This document shows positions 23,601 to 33,700 of a DNA stretch of 64,000 nucleotides, piece by piece. Every line of letters starts with the position of its first letter. Position 1 is the first letter of the stretch. The translations under genes were made by a program, and so were the position numbers. The notes beneath the pieces were generated by a model that was not told the origin of the DNA, searched no databases, and saw only the letters and a list, made by a program, of their open reading frames with translations. Source of the DNA: Aplidium turbinatum (taxonomy: Eukaryota; Chordata; Ascidiacea; Aplousobranchia; Polyclinidae); the NCBI GenBank assembly GCA_918807975.1, contig OU964918.1, forward strand, positions 47,290,477-47,354,476, given 5' to 3'.

Positions 23601-26600
23601 TTGTCCAAACCAGAGGCTCCATTCCAGTGATTTGGTCCCAGAAAGTTAATCTAAAGTAATGTTTGTAACTGTTTTTATACCTACCTACTTATTTTTTTGT
23701 ATTTTTCATTTTTGTGTCGAATCTTATTGGTTGATATTATTACTTAGCTTTGAAGTCATGCTAGATCTCTCATCTGATGTAGATTTTCAAGAGGATTTTA
23801 AACAAAACCCATGTGAAATTGCGCAGGACTGAATGTACAGAAGTGTCAGCATCATAAGAATTTCCTAATTTTATTGACATATTTAGATTATCAGCATAAA
23901 ATAACAATTTCAAGTAAATGGAACAGTTCAAGGAATTTGTTCGATTTATTCATGGTTTTAATATCTAATAATAGCAATAATAGCCTAACTAAAAAGTAAT
24001 TAAAATAACAAAACAATTACTGTTTTTAAAAGCAAGCATGTGTTTTATTTTATCTTGAAAGCAGTGATCTTTCCTTATTGTCTTGACATAGGTTTCCTGG
24101 AAAGTGCATTGTTTCCAGGGGTCGGCAACCTACGGCCCGCGGGCCGGATCCGGCCCGCCAAGCAAAATTATCCGGCCCGCAGCATTTTTGCAAATTGTAG
24201 TTGGCGGGCCAAAACGAACATCCCATTATTTTATGCTGCCATTTGGTTTTACATAACAGAATTAAGATTACTAAATGTTATGTAAAACTTTCGCAATTTT
24301 TACTTTTCCATATTTATCCGTAACGCTCACTTGTAATCACGTAGCCTGTGTACTTATGCCGCAACAATGCTTAGTTAGGGCATTGTCGCCATTTTGAATT
24401 TCCTTGATATTCTTTCTCTGCGAACTGCATTTTAGAGAGAGCGACGTTGCAGGCCTGACAGATAGTTTGATAGATTTGAAGTTTTAAGAATTAGTTTGTT
24501 TGAAGGTTGATAATTTAGAAATATGTGTAGCTTAGGAAGCAGGAATTGGCCTTTTTAGTGACAGCCGGTCCAGACTTTTAAATTACTTTATTTTTTAGAG
24601 TTATAATTTACTCCCAGTTCCATTTTTCCGTTTTTTTCAACAAGTGATTCTTGTCTTTGAAGAATTTGCTGCTTGTTAGAATCCACCAAGCATAGGAAAT
24701 TATCACAAAGCGCCTTTGTACCCGCGACCTATCGATCACGGGTCGCTTTGTTATAGTAAACTAGGTTTGGGGCAAAATTTAGCTTAAGCTTGCAGAAGGT
24801 AGCATCAAGGTACTTGGCAGTTTCACCTTGAAGTCCGGTTATATTAGCCTATTTACTGCATGCTAGTTGCAGGCTACATGAGTTGCGTTAGTAATAGTCA
24901 ATTAACCGTATATTTAACGGCAAGTTGAGAACACAACTTACTGATGACCACTTGCAAGATGTTATGATTCTTGCCTCATCCAACCTATCACCTGACCTTC
25001 AGAAACTTTCTAGCAGGAAACAACATCAAATATCACATTAATGTTGTGCTGTCAATAAATAAAGTACTTGGTGTTTTTCGTTACCAATTGTTACTAATTT
25101 TCTTTATATTAATCTATATAAGCCTATAGTAGCTAAATATGGAGATACTCTGATAAGAACGCCAATTTTAACAATATTATGAAAAGTAAAGAAAACGGAA
25201 GTGCAAATGGAAAACTTGTACGGCCCGTTGACATCTGCGCAGTTTTGTTTTGGCCCGCGACTGAAGAAAGGTTGCCGACCCCTGGTTTAAACTCAGGGCC
25301 GTGCTAACTGCCCCCCGATTTGGGAGGACACGGCTGTTTATGGACTCACTCATTTTAGTCTGTTTAATGTTGTTTGAAAAAGAAAACATCTGCTGCTGAA
25401 GCTCGATAAGTAGCTTAACCTTAAGTCATGCAAGGCAGTATTTACTGCTTTCCAAACCTCCGGCAGAAGCCTACTTTCATTTAGTCCGTACAGCGTTTTT
25501 CGGCTTGTGATTATACATGCACCGGTAACATTTAATACGCATATTTTTCCTTTTCTAACTCGCTTTGCTTGCTCAACCACATTTTATTCACCTAAACGAT
25601 ATTCGGCATGCATCGTTTCAACAGTGGATGAAGGGAGTTGTAGCGCCCGAGAGTTGTATCTTACTCTTGCTTCGCGTCAGAACGCTGAAATTCATTTAAT
25701 CTGCATAACACCATACGCCTATAGCGCAACATCGAGTAATGAACATCGAAGACTACCATGTCCTAACCATTGTCCATTTATCTTACAAATTTTAAATTGT
25801 TAAAACTTTGGTCCTTCCCCAAGTTTTTTTCCAGATCTACTGCATTGTCGGCGATCGGCATATTTACTTTTTTTCTAAAAAGTTTTAGAATTGCTTACTT
25901 TTTGCTAAAGTGATGAATATGAACATTTTCCCTACAAAGAAAGAGTGAGAAAAATGTGAATACTATAATATTAACGACGACCTTTTAAAGTGGATAAAGT
26001 TGTACTGATGAGGGTTCAATAGGCCTACCCGAAATCGCGATATGCAACAGAAGAATTTCAAATTGGACTTTGTCATACTTTTTTGAACATTGAATTTCCA
26101 GGCAAATTATCTTTTTTTATTTTCTTTTTCTGTTTGAATTAATATGATTGTACTCTAAAAGGTCGTCGTTAATATTATAGTATTCACATTTTTCTCAAAT
26201 TTATTGATGCTTTTGTATCTGCTTTATGCGGATCCCCGATTAACTATACGTTGATACGGGTTTAAAGCAATCGCCCCCCTTTTTTTTAATAATGCAAGAG
26301 TGGTCGGCTATAACCTAATTCAAACCATCACTAAATAGAAGAGCCCACTTGTAGATTTCGGGGAGAGGGGCAAGATGGTGCTCACATGGCCCTGACTACT
26401 GGGACTCCAACAATGTCCGCGACTAAGCATGACTTACTATTGCAGATACAAACCAGCCCCACTGATCATCCACAACGACAAAAAGTTTATGGAGTTGTTT
26501 AATCAGCACTTCGACACGCAAATTGCCATCTACGGTAAACAGGTGCATAACTGGTGCGTTAGTTACTTGTGTACTTGTAACTCACTCCATCAAGTACACC

Positions 26601-29600
26601 TTGTTTCACTGTTTCTGCAGTTGACATTGTGAAGATGTTCATACATTAGGGGACGTTCTGTAACCAAGGCAATGCTACTAATTTCTAACCAGATAATGTG
26701 AATCTGCAATATCGAAAACAGTTTTGCCCGGTGTGAGGGGATTTATAAACACGAGAATACTTGTTTCAACAATGAAATGACCTCTCCCAGTTTGCATATA
26801 ACCTCGTTGCAGTTAATCGCTCTTGTTATTTCAAGCAGAGTTGTGGAGTCGGAGAGATTTTGGTGTATCCGGAGTCGTTGAAAAAAAGGCTAACTCCGAC
26901 TTGATACAAAGCGATGAACAATAAAATTTTTGCAATAGATTGAGTTTCGTTTTTAGCAGCATGATCGTTGGTTACTTCACAATCATAGATACAAACGACT
27001 TGTTTTATCGTGATGTTGCGAGTTCGCTGTGGTAGTAGCGGTTTGCACTTGCTTTCGGAACGTAGTTCCTTAATCATGTCTTATGACGAATGGTGTTGGA
27101 GTCAGTATGTTGTCGTTTTATGCGGCTCTTTTCTTTGGTTTGATGCTGCTGTCTGTTGAGTTTATGTGTCAGGCATTGTTACTGTAAAATATGTCGAAGC
27201 AGTTGATAAATACATCAGGTGACATGGTTCTTCTCTTTTGGCACCGACTGTTGATCTTTGGATTTTGTCTAGTTATGGCAATGGCCTCTTGGAAGCGCAA
27301 TTGCACAGCGTCCTTAATTCTCTCTGGCAAGAGCAGTCAACAGACCTGATCTCAAGCCACCAAACTAGCAAGTAGCATTTTCTTCAGAATCATTCTAGTT
27401 TTCTTTAGTTATTTCATCAAACTATCTCGGCTGTTGGCATTGGTGCTGTGCGAATTTGGTGTAGATCTCAGTGTCTAACAAAATCTGCGAATTTTTCTTC
27501 TAATTCTAAGTACTGTATTGCCATTCTGTGTAGAAAAGAGCGTTCTTCCTGGCAGTCGGCACGGGGTAGAGTAGTGAGTATTCACTGGAACAGCGAGCAA
27601 TTGCGATTTGCTAATCATAACGATGTATACACTGTATAGCCTCCACGGTAGCCGACTGACAGCGATAGACACGTGTTTCGACCACAGGGGCTGTGCTCAT
27701 CAGTATCACATCGGTAAGAATTCAATTGACTGGTAAAAGCGACGGTCGATGGTTTGTGGCATGAATTAGTGGTGCCATACGGATGAGCCCACCGTCATGT
27801 GCAAAACACGTATCTATCGCTATCAATTCTTGTTGCAATCGGCTGCCGAGAAACGTATCGCCACTCTGGCAGCACTATATTTCCTAACAGATATTTCAAG
27901 TGATGGTGGTAACATCTGTTGTGATTCGACAGGTTGCTATCAATTTGGTGAATCACGAAGGTAATGAACTGAAGCTTGCCAAAGCTTTCATGGAAGCCAT
28001 TAATGAGGCGAAAAACTCGGACATTAAGTATGAAGCCTTCGATTTTCATCACGAATGCGGCTTAAACAAATGGCATAGACTCAGCATTCTTATGGATCGT
28101 ATTGCTTTAGACCAAGAACAGTTTTCATTTTTCATGCAGGTATCCAGTTACGGTACCACATTTATCAAGGACAGTTGTGTATTTTAAATGCATTTTATGC
28201 ATGAGTTTTCTAAAAGTGGTATTTTCCTGCCTGGTTCAACTTAATATTCTTGTTTGGATTAGCTGGTTAGAATTTTGAAAACTGTGATTAAAGATACCGG
28301 TGAATTCAATATGCTACGTTCTACACATTCATTCTGCATTGTCACTGATTGAAAAATTTTAGTTTAAGGACAGTGCCTAAAGTAAAAACGATCAAGTTTT
28401 TACCAAAATGTATCTCACTCTTGTTACAAGACCAGCGTTTTAATGCACATAATGTTTGTTCTTAGTCTTTCTATTTGTCTTTTCTGTCTTGTGATGGGAG
28501 TGTTATTTCATAGGATCGCGATGGTGCAGTGTTCATGAAGCAAACGGGCGTGTTTCGCACGAACTGCATCGACTGCTTGGATCGCACCAACGTTGTTCAA
28601 TCCCTGATTGCTCGAAGATCGTTAGAAAATCAACTGAAGCACCTCGGTATCTTTGGACCGCAATCGACTATTGTGTCAGAGGTAGCCTAAACTAGAACGT
28701 AGTTCATCTTTGAAACATTTAGTCTTTAACATTGCCACGTCCAAAGTACCACTTTTTCAACCTACGGGCCCAATTGTAGCTACCTGTTTAATATGTGTGG
28801 ATAATTTTTTATAGGCCTAGTCTTGTTGTATATATGTTGTGACTTCAGTCTTAAACATCTCACAATTTAAAACTGTTGTTCGTCGCCACGTGCTGTATTG
28901 ATATGTTAAAAATCTACATCTTGTTTTACGTAGCCAGATCTAGACTACCTTCTGAAGCAAGTGTGGGCGGATAATGCCGACTACTGTTCTGTACAATATG
29001 CCGGGACTGGAGCGTTGAAAACAGATTTCACTAGAACTGGAAAGCGAACCTTAACAGGAGCATTGAAAGACGGCTATAATTCTGCCATTCGGTACTATAA
29101 AAACAATTTCACAGACGGATTTCGTCAGGTAAGTAATGGCTGATTGGATTACTGTTTCCCAAAACGTTGTTGCAATGAATTTGCGACGCTTCACTTTATC
29201 TTTTTATTTTGGTTACTGTGTAGTAAAAGTAACAGTTGTGCTACATCCTTGCGAGTAATTTAAGTCCACTTTCGCCCGATACATCATCATTCTTTTATTG
29301 AGAGATAAAGAAGATAGAGTATATGTTGAAATTTGTGTCTTTCAGGACTCGATAGATCTTCTCCTGGGAAACTTTACCTCCATGGACTCAGCTACCTCCC
29401 CGTTTCCGTCGCCACGACAACGACGTCGTCCTACCATTTTATTTTTTTCTTACATTTTTGCGTCTTTGGCCGTTATGTTCGCTTTGTCCCGTGCTGTTGG
29501 TTTTTCAGAACAGTTTATGTATGTTCTTGTTTGGGCTGCTGCAACTTTTATACTTTTTTCTTACGTTGTAAGAAACGGCTCGGAATTTGTGAACCATCCT

Positions 29601-29633
29601 AGTCTTGTTCATATCAAGAGAAAAGACGATTGA
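11632..29633 (+). CDS. SACM1L: Phosphatidylinositol-3-phosphatase SAC1 (SACM1L), complete in 9 coding exons
   Basis: Coding exons: 11632-11799, 19348-19515, 22770-22930, 23338-23655, 26446-26542, 27933-28139, 28514-28681, 28934-29128, 29346-29633. All junctions are GT..AG, phases agree, and the sum is 1770 nt (589 residues; human 587). Sac1 hydrolyses PI4P, and other monophosphorylated phosphoinositides, on ER and Golgi membranes. The start [13 protein letters not shown] aligns with human M1. The Sac domain includes [27 protein letters not shown] and [12 protein letters not shown]. The catalytic CX5R loop is [12 protein letters not shown] (C391-R397, exon 7), followed by ADNAD and [18 protein letters not shown]. 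Two C-terminal membrane spans lie at about 524-542 and 551-569. The protein ends KRKDD, a KxKxx dilysine ER-retrieval signal like the human KEKID. No disabling change is seen, so it looks functional. The introns carry most of the transposons between 12 and 27 kb. Confidence 0.97.
11800..12779 (+). other. SACM1L intron 1, proximal part
   Basis: No coding signal. Near 12050-12115 there is CCCCTGAAGAAGTCAGTC..GACAAAACGTT; a similar CCTGAAGAGG..TCGAAAACGTTCG stretch occurs near 19780-19810. They may be 3' tails of one retroposon family, but I cannot assign it. Confidence 0.35.
12780..12962. repeat. Hairpin of 14-bp repeats around telomere-like repeats
   Basis: TCGGTGAGTCCGAT-type 14-mers on the left (12780-12802) are answered by three inverted units ATCGGACTCACCGA (12921-12962). 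Between them lies degenerate telomere-like sequence AACCCTAACCCTAAAA (about 12818-12852). A diverged relative (CGAATTGGATTCGCCGAAAC) is at about 16199-16218. Confidence 0.65.
13080..13200. repeat. Degenerate tandem repeat with CGCACCTAAATGA-like units
   Basis: Units such as GCACCTAAATGAACGGGTGCC, GCACCTAAATAACTTGATGCC, GCGCCTATTTGACTGG and GCGCCTAAAAGACGTGG follow one another with period about 25-30 bp. No coding potential. Confidence 0.5.
14240..15521. mobile_element. Element with CAGGGCTGGGGAGC ends, nested
   Basis: Starts CAGGGCTGGGGAGC and ends GGCTCCCCAGCCCTG. Both ends are built from GGAGCT/GGAGCC hexamers in inverted orientation, so the ends are far longer than the perfect terminal match. 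No matching target duplication is visible. It contains the Tc1 fold-back at 14484-15330. Confidence 0.6.
14484..15330. mobile_element. Tc1/mariner fold-back element (inverted duplication of a 5' end)
   Basis: Ends CAGTGCCGGCAAAAA...GCCAGCACTG are flanked by TA on both sides (14482-14483 and 15331-15332), as in Tc1/mariner. The two arms (about 14484-14886 and 14930-15330) are near-perfect inverses of about 400 bp. Each arm encodes the start of a Tc1-type helix-turn-helix: KPRALTL, an in-frame stop, then [15 protein letters not shown]. The unit is therefore two head-to-head copies of a transposon 5' end, with no catalytic domain. Confidence 0.8.
17812..18400 (-). mobile_element. CAGTRGCGTAGC-family MITE, third level, one end unclear
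   Basis: Starts CAGTAGCGTAGCTAGG and continues with the GGGGGTCTGGGGGG block and ATAGCAAAAGGATAAGATCATG. It aligns in reverse orientation with the complete copy at 63264-63701, including GGAATTAGCAACA and ACATAGAGACT on the far side of the element inserted at 18088-18306. The far terminus is not recognisable, so the right coordinate is approximate. Confidence 0.65.
18088..18306. mobile_element. Small MITE (TGCAACCTATTTCGT ends), fourth level
   Basis: TGCAACCTATTTCGTCCCCT on the left is answered by AGGGTACGAAATAGGTTGCA on the right. TGTTGAGT occurs at 18080-18087 and 18307-18314 as an 8-bp duplication. About 219 bp, no coding content. Confidence 0.75.
20600..21572 (+). pseudogene. mariner/Tc1-type transposase, decayed and interrupted
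   Basis: Recognisable pieces in order: NDRIYA (about 20808), [16 protein letters not shown] (about 20872-20920), [20 protein letters not shown] (about 20955), then after an insertion QQDSAPSH (about 21320), the second catalytic Asp motif, and [17 protein letters not shown] (about 21410), the third. The piece holding the first catalytic Asp (FSDEK, about 20740) is in another frame with stops, so the copy is dead. DxxPSH and PxxxDLNPxD identify the IS630/Tc1/mariner superfamily. It lies in SACM1L intron 2. Confidence 0.85.
21041..21317 (-). mobile_element. Insertion in the mariner copy ending in a tRNA-like 3' half
   Basis: This stretch separates KDQPFTF from QQDSAPSH in the mariner copy. Near its right end the - strand reads GGGTTCGAATCCCATCC, a T-arm with B-box, preceded by an anticodon-arm-like GTGCTTTGCAC. 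The 5' half of the tRNA-like part is missing. It is best read as a 5'-truncated tRNA-derived retroposon. Confidence 0.45.
21573..22769 (+). other. SACM1L intron 2, distal part, no gene seen
   Basis: Only short chance ORFs; no paired terminal repeats recognised. Confidence 0.45.
24116..25284. mobile_element. hAT element with transposase remnant
   Basis: Starts CAGGGGTCGGCAACCTACGG and ends AAGGTTGCCGACCCCTG, with GGCCCGCGGGCCGG next to the left end. A C-terminal hAT transposase piece is readable on the + strand at 24928-25041: [19 protein letters not shown] then [13 protein letters not shown] and a stop. This matches the Charlie/GTF2IRD2-like dimerisation tail. The catalytic part is gone. No clean 8-bp duplication (GTTT on both sides). 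It lies in SACM1L intron 4. Confidence 0.8.
25946..26197. mobile_element. Hairpin MITE with perfect 42-bp inverted repeats
   Basis: The arm at 25946-25987 begins TGAGAAAAATGTGAATAC and ends GACGACCTTTTA. The arm at 26156-26197 is its exact inverse over 42 bases, with a 168-base loop. A partial relative with GCGACGACCTTTTAAAGTA is at about 47722-47742. Confidence 0.7.
26543..27932 (+). other. SACM1L intron 5
   Basis: Contains a degenerate GTTGTGGAGTCGGAG repeat piece (about 26840-26905). Near 27645-27870 there is an imperfect inverted pair, AGCCGACTGACAGCGATAGA against TATCGCTATCAATTCTTG..CGGCTGCC, probably a decayed repeat. No exon. Confidence 0.4.
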
Positions 29634-29737
29634 TCAAATTTTTATAGTTTTGAATGCAATTTATTAATTTTAAGCATTTTTTGTTCAAAGATTTTTATAA
29701 CGGCATCAACGATAATTTATTTGCTTTTGGTGTTCAT

Positions 29738-31729
29738 TGGGGTGTCCCACTTTTAGGCGACTTTTCAGGAAAATTGGGTTCGGGTCAAATTCTGAATGGA
29801 TTTTCGTCACTGATTTCAAAAATGACATTATTTTTTCATTATGACGTCATCTTGATGTGCCAGCTAGCGGATTTTTGGTATTTTGGCCTTATCACGAATA
29901 TGGTAAGAGCTAGAGACTTGGAACTTGTGCCAAAATGACCGGAAGGGACGATTTCCTATTTGTTGTCAATACAATATGACACGCTAACTGCAACAGAAAA
30001 GAAGTTATTTTGAAAAAATATGTTTTTGCTCATTTTTGACAAAAAAATGAGAAACACGACAATTTTGCTACAGTGATGCTTTTATTTCGATTGTTAAGTT
30101 GCTCCACCTTGTTTAGCAATTAAGTACAGTGGTGGTAGTAGTGGTACACACTCTTGAATGTCTCTTCCATGTAAATGAGATTTATTTTACACACACAAAA
30201 AGCTTTTTGGAAGGCAAAGTGAAAGGCCCTAATGCATACGAAGATGGTGGTTTGATGAAAATAATTAAGAAAATATCAACTTAAGCCCCAACATCTGAAA
30301 ATCCGACAATATTGTAAAGTTTCATCACAGCTATAGCCGCAAATCATTTAAAAGCCAAGATCTTATGGTTTTCTGAGCACAAGAAAGAAGCTAAGATTCA
30401 TCTTTTCGGAGCGACCATATGTGTCTTCTTGCTTTGGCAGTTCATTTAGTGATAATTGTTCTAGGAAATTTGAAACCCCTACTTTTTATCGTCAAGAAAG
30501 GGCGTTGAATAATGAGTGGTTACTTAACTGCGCGTTGAATAACAACAGCGAGTGGTTACTTAAGATTGCTGATTTTTGGGTATTGTGTTGGGCCTTAAGA
30601 TATCCGTAAACTTCAACGTATGGTTTCTTTTATTGTTTGTGTTTATTTGCCAGCATTTTTAGTCATCCATCTTAAACCTTCCGCTGCTGAAGGTCCCTCA
30701 ATTGGTACTGCTTACAAGAGATTTATTACTTGCACATAAATCTGTGGATGAACCAGTATTCAACGCTGTTCTGAAACATTTCGTTAAGCATGCATCCCAA
30801 TGGTTGAGCCCTAAAAACGTTGCTTTAAGTTCTCCACGCTGAAGCTCCGCCTTTTGCTGCTGATGCGGCAAGACAGAAAAGTTTTCCAAGAAACGTTGAT
30901 ATCGAGCAGACGCTTTTGAAGCGTGACAACTTAAGTGATTTTTTTCTCCGAAGAAAGTAAGATGGCTCCACGCATTGCATGTTTTTCATCTCCATCAGTG
31001 TTTTTACGTATGATCAACAACAACTATCGAGGAACAGAGCGCTTTATTGGCAGACTGAAACGGGTTGTGAACGGCTTGATTCGAGATGACCAAGATGACT
31101 TGGCCAAAACAGACTTGCGCATTTGTGCTGCTTTGCACAGTATGGTGCGATAAATAATCCCATTAAACTGTGTTGTGTTGTTGAATGGTGGTTTTGTTTG
31201 ATAGATCTTTGAACGAAATGATCAAAGGTTTAAAGTTAGCTAGTAGCTATTAGTAATTGCAGTATGCATGTAAAAATCAATGCTGAGGTATATAATCAAT
31301 TGCAAATACAATATGCTAGACTAACTACCACTGTACTTAATTGTTAAACAATGTGGCGCAGCACAGCAACTTAACAACCGAAATAAAAGCGTAACAGTAG
31401 CAAAATTGCCGTGTTTCTCATATTTTTGTCCAAAATGAGCAAAACATGTTTTTTCAAAATAACTTCTTTTCTGTTGCAGTTAGCGTTTCATATTGTATTG
31501 ACAACAAATAGGAAGTCGTCCCTTCCGGTCATTTTGGCACAAGTTCCAAGTCTCTAGCTCTTGCCATATTCGTGATAAGGCCAAAATAGCAAAAATCCGC
31601 TAGCTGGCACATCAAGATGACGTCATAATGAAAAATTAATGTCATTTTTGAAATCAGTGACGAAAATCCATTCAGAATTTGACCCGAACCTAATTTTCCT
31701 GAAAAGTCGCCTAAAAGTGGGACACCCTA
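29738..31729. mobile_element. Element with about 400-bp terminal inverted repeats
   Basis: The left arm (29738 to about 30135) and right arm (about 31325-31729) are inverses with few differences. Tips are TGGGGTGTCCCAC and GTGGGACACCCTA. GTGTTCAT is a perfect 8-bp duplication (29730-29737 and 31730-31737). The middle has short coding-like frames on the + strand: one near 30679-30843 with DEPVFNAVLKHFVKHASQWL, one near 30960-31153 with NNNYRGTERFIGRLKRVV. I do not recognise either. It begins about 100 bp after the SACM1L stop codon, so it may supply 3' UTR. Confidence 0.75.
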
Positions 31730-32082
31730 GTGTTCATGCTTAACGCAGCAGAAATATGTATGGAAACCTATGTAGGCTATGCAGAAAATTTCTTCCACAA
31801 ACTGTTCAAGTATCATACGAATCAATTTTTATGGTTTTCACCCCACATACAAAGTTTTTTCTCAACTTATATGGGCTACAACAGAACATGATTGTTCTGA
31901 CCCAGTTCCTCATGAGGACTTCATCTGATATTCCAACAGGCCGTTGTGGTAGAATCATGAAATCGCCAAGCTTTAATACACTAATGCTTGTTCTCAAGCT
32001 TGGCTACTTGCAAACCTGCAACATCTGATTAACCTGATCAGTATTAGACTATAGCAGTGTCACTGTAATTAAACAGATAGGG

Positions 32083-32885
32083 GGAAGGTGGGGCAAGATG
32101 GGACGTGGGGCAGGACGGGACACCGTGGATATTTTTAAAAGTATTAGCTTTAGCGTCCTCTACCCATTTAGATGTTAAAGGACACCATGATTCTCGATGA
32201 CTTGCAAAAAAAAGAGATGTTCAGAGAAAAAACGTGGTCGTGGCAACAAGATAACTGATTAGAGGCTAGTTGCTATAAGAAATCTTATCAAAACTTTTCA
32301 CATTTTAGCATGATTTCAGAAAAATCTGGAAGATGATACGTGGTCTGGAGATACAGTAATAAAAGTGCTTTTTGGGGTATCTGACTTTTTAGATGTGAGT
32401 TGCATATATAATAAACAAACAGAAAACTTCAAAATGTCAGTCATTGGGGCAAAACGGGACAGAGCTGCTTGGGACAGGATGGGACATCTGTTTTGCTTAT
32501 AATGGGCGTGGCAATTTTGTATGTGATTTTTATGGAAAAAAGTAGTCTGTCATTTTGCCCTGATGTAATTACGTGTGCTGTAAATGCAAGTCATTTTTGA
32601 AATTACAAGATATTATCAGTAGATTTGTGGTTTTACAGGTGATTCCTCCTATGAACAATACGCGTCCCGTCCTGCCCCAGGTGTGGGGCAAGATGGGACA
32701 AATTAATTTTTTTTTGTTTTTGTTAATTATAAGGTCATGCGATACTAACTGAGTCTTTGTATCTTGCCGGTTGGTAGTGGTGTGCAATAGAAATAACATG
32801 ATACCAAAGTTACCGATATTGATAAAAAGGAATTCTGCAAAACATCGATTAAAGTTAAGTGTCCCGTCCTGCCTTGAGCAATTTC
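32083..32885. repeat. Repeat region with iterated GGGGCAAGATGGGACA motifs
   Basis: Variants of GGGGCAAGATGGGACA occur near 32092, 32107, 32449, 32470 and 32682, and the complementary form CGTCCCGTCCTGCCCC near 32663 and 32862. This looks like an old element with GGGAC-rich ends, but I could not define a target duplication. Confidence 0.5.
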
Positions 32886-33059
32886 GTGGTAGCAATGATG
32901 TTAAGTGACAAGATGCTAAAGTCTCATTGAAAAACATTGAACTTTGCTCTTTCTGGATGCAATTTCAAGGTAGAATTCCAATGGTTTTAGTTCCACGTCT
33001 GACCGCCAAAGTTACCATTAACCTGCTCTGTCAACCAGCTTATCTAGGCTAAGAGATTT

Positions 33060-33110
33060 ATAGCTATGCTCTACAGTGGCGGCAAAAAGTTTAGAAACTT
33101 TTTAAATGTT
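33060..33110. mobile_element. Tc1/mariner terminal fragment
   Basis: TACAGTGGCGGCAAAAAGTTT resembles a Tc1/mariner end with its TA target. No opposite end was found nearby. Confidence 0.35.
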
Positions 33111-33442
33111 AGTATTTTCCTTCGGTAATTAGACTCTGTGACGAAATAATAGCCTTGCACTAGGCCTATATTATTATTATTATTGCCTACCTTAGCCTAA
33201 CCTAATCTTCGAACATGGCGAAAGACTTATTCAGCATCGCTTTCGATATGTTGTTTTCCACATCGTACGCATATAAATAAAGTTACTTTCTTAGGTTTTA
33301 GGGGTGGTGATCGCCCCCCTCTGGATCCGCCTCTGACAAGAACCCTGAAAATGTACAGAAAAAGAGTTATTACCGATTAAGCAAAAAGATAAATCTGTGA
33401 ATTTCAGGCAAATTTGAAATTATTCGTCACTGTTGGACTTAT

Positions 33443-33700
33443 TTGTCTGTCTTTGTTTGTTTGTCTATCTTCATCCTGCATTGCGGGAAAGCGGACTTGA
33501 GCGCTATGCATCGGTGTACGCCTTCCGACGTACACCTGACCCACGCTGCAGCCGACGGCAATGTCTGTTTCCGGTTGTCTACTCTGTTTATGACTTAAAT
33601 TTGGTACTACCCATTACTCGAAATCGATCACTGGGTAGAGGCAATTATCGTAAAGTGTCTTGCCCAGAGAAACAACAGCAAGTGCGGGTGGCTGGAGTTC
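33443..33700 (-). mobile_element. tRNA-derived SINE (family A), head truncated, in the left arm
   Basis: Reverse-oriented copy of the tail of the SINE at 36590-36893, sharing GGGTAGTACCAAATTTAAG, CAACCGGAAACAGACATTG and GTGTACGTCGGAAGGCGTAC. The right arm of the host transposon lacks it, so it inserted after the arms existed. Confidence 0.75.

Noticed and set aside
27645-27870. An extra SACM1L exon
   Set aside because: Exons 5 and 6 join in phase and match the human protein without a gap; the inverted pair looks like repeat debris.
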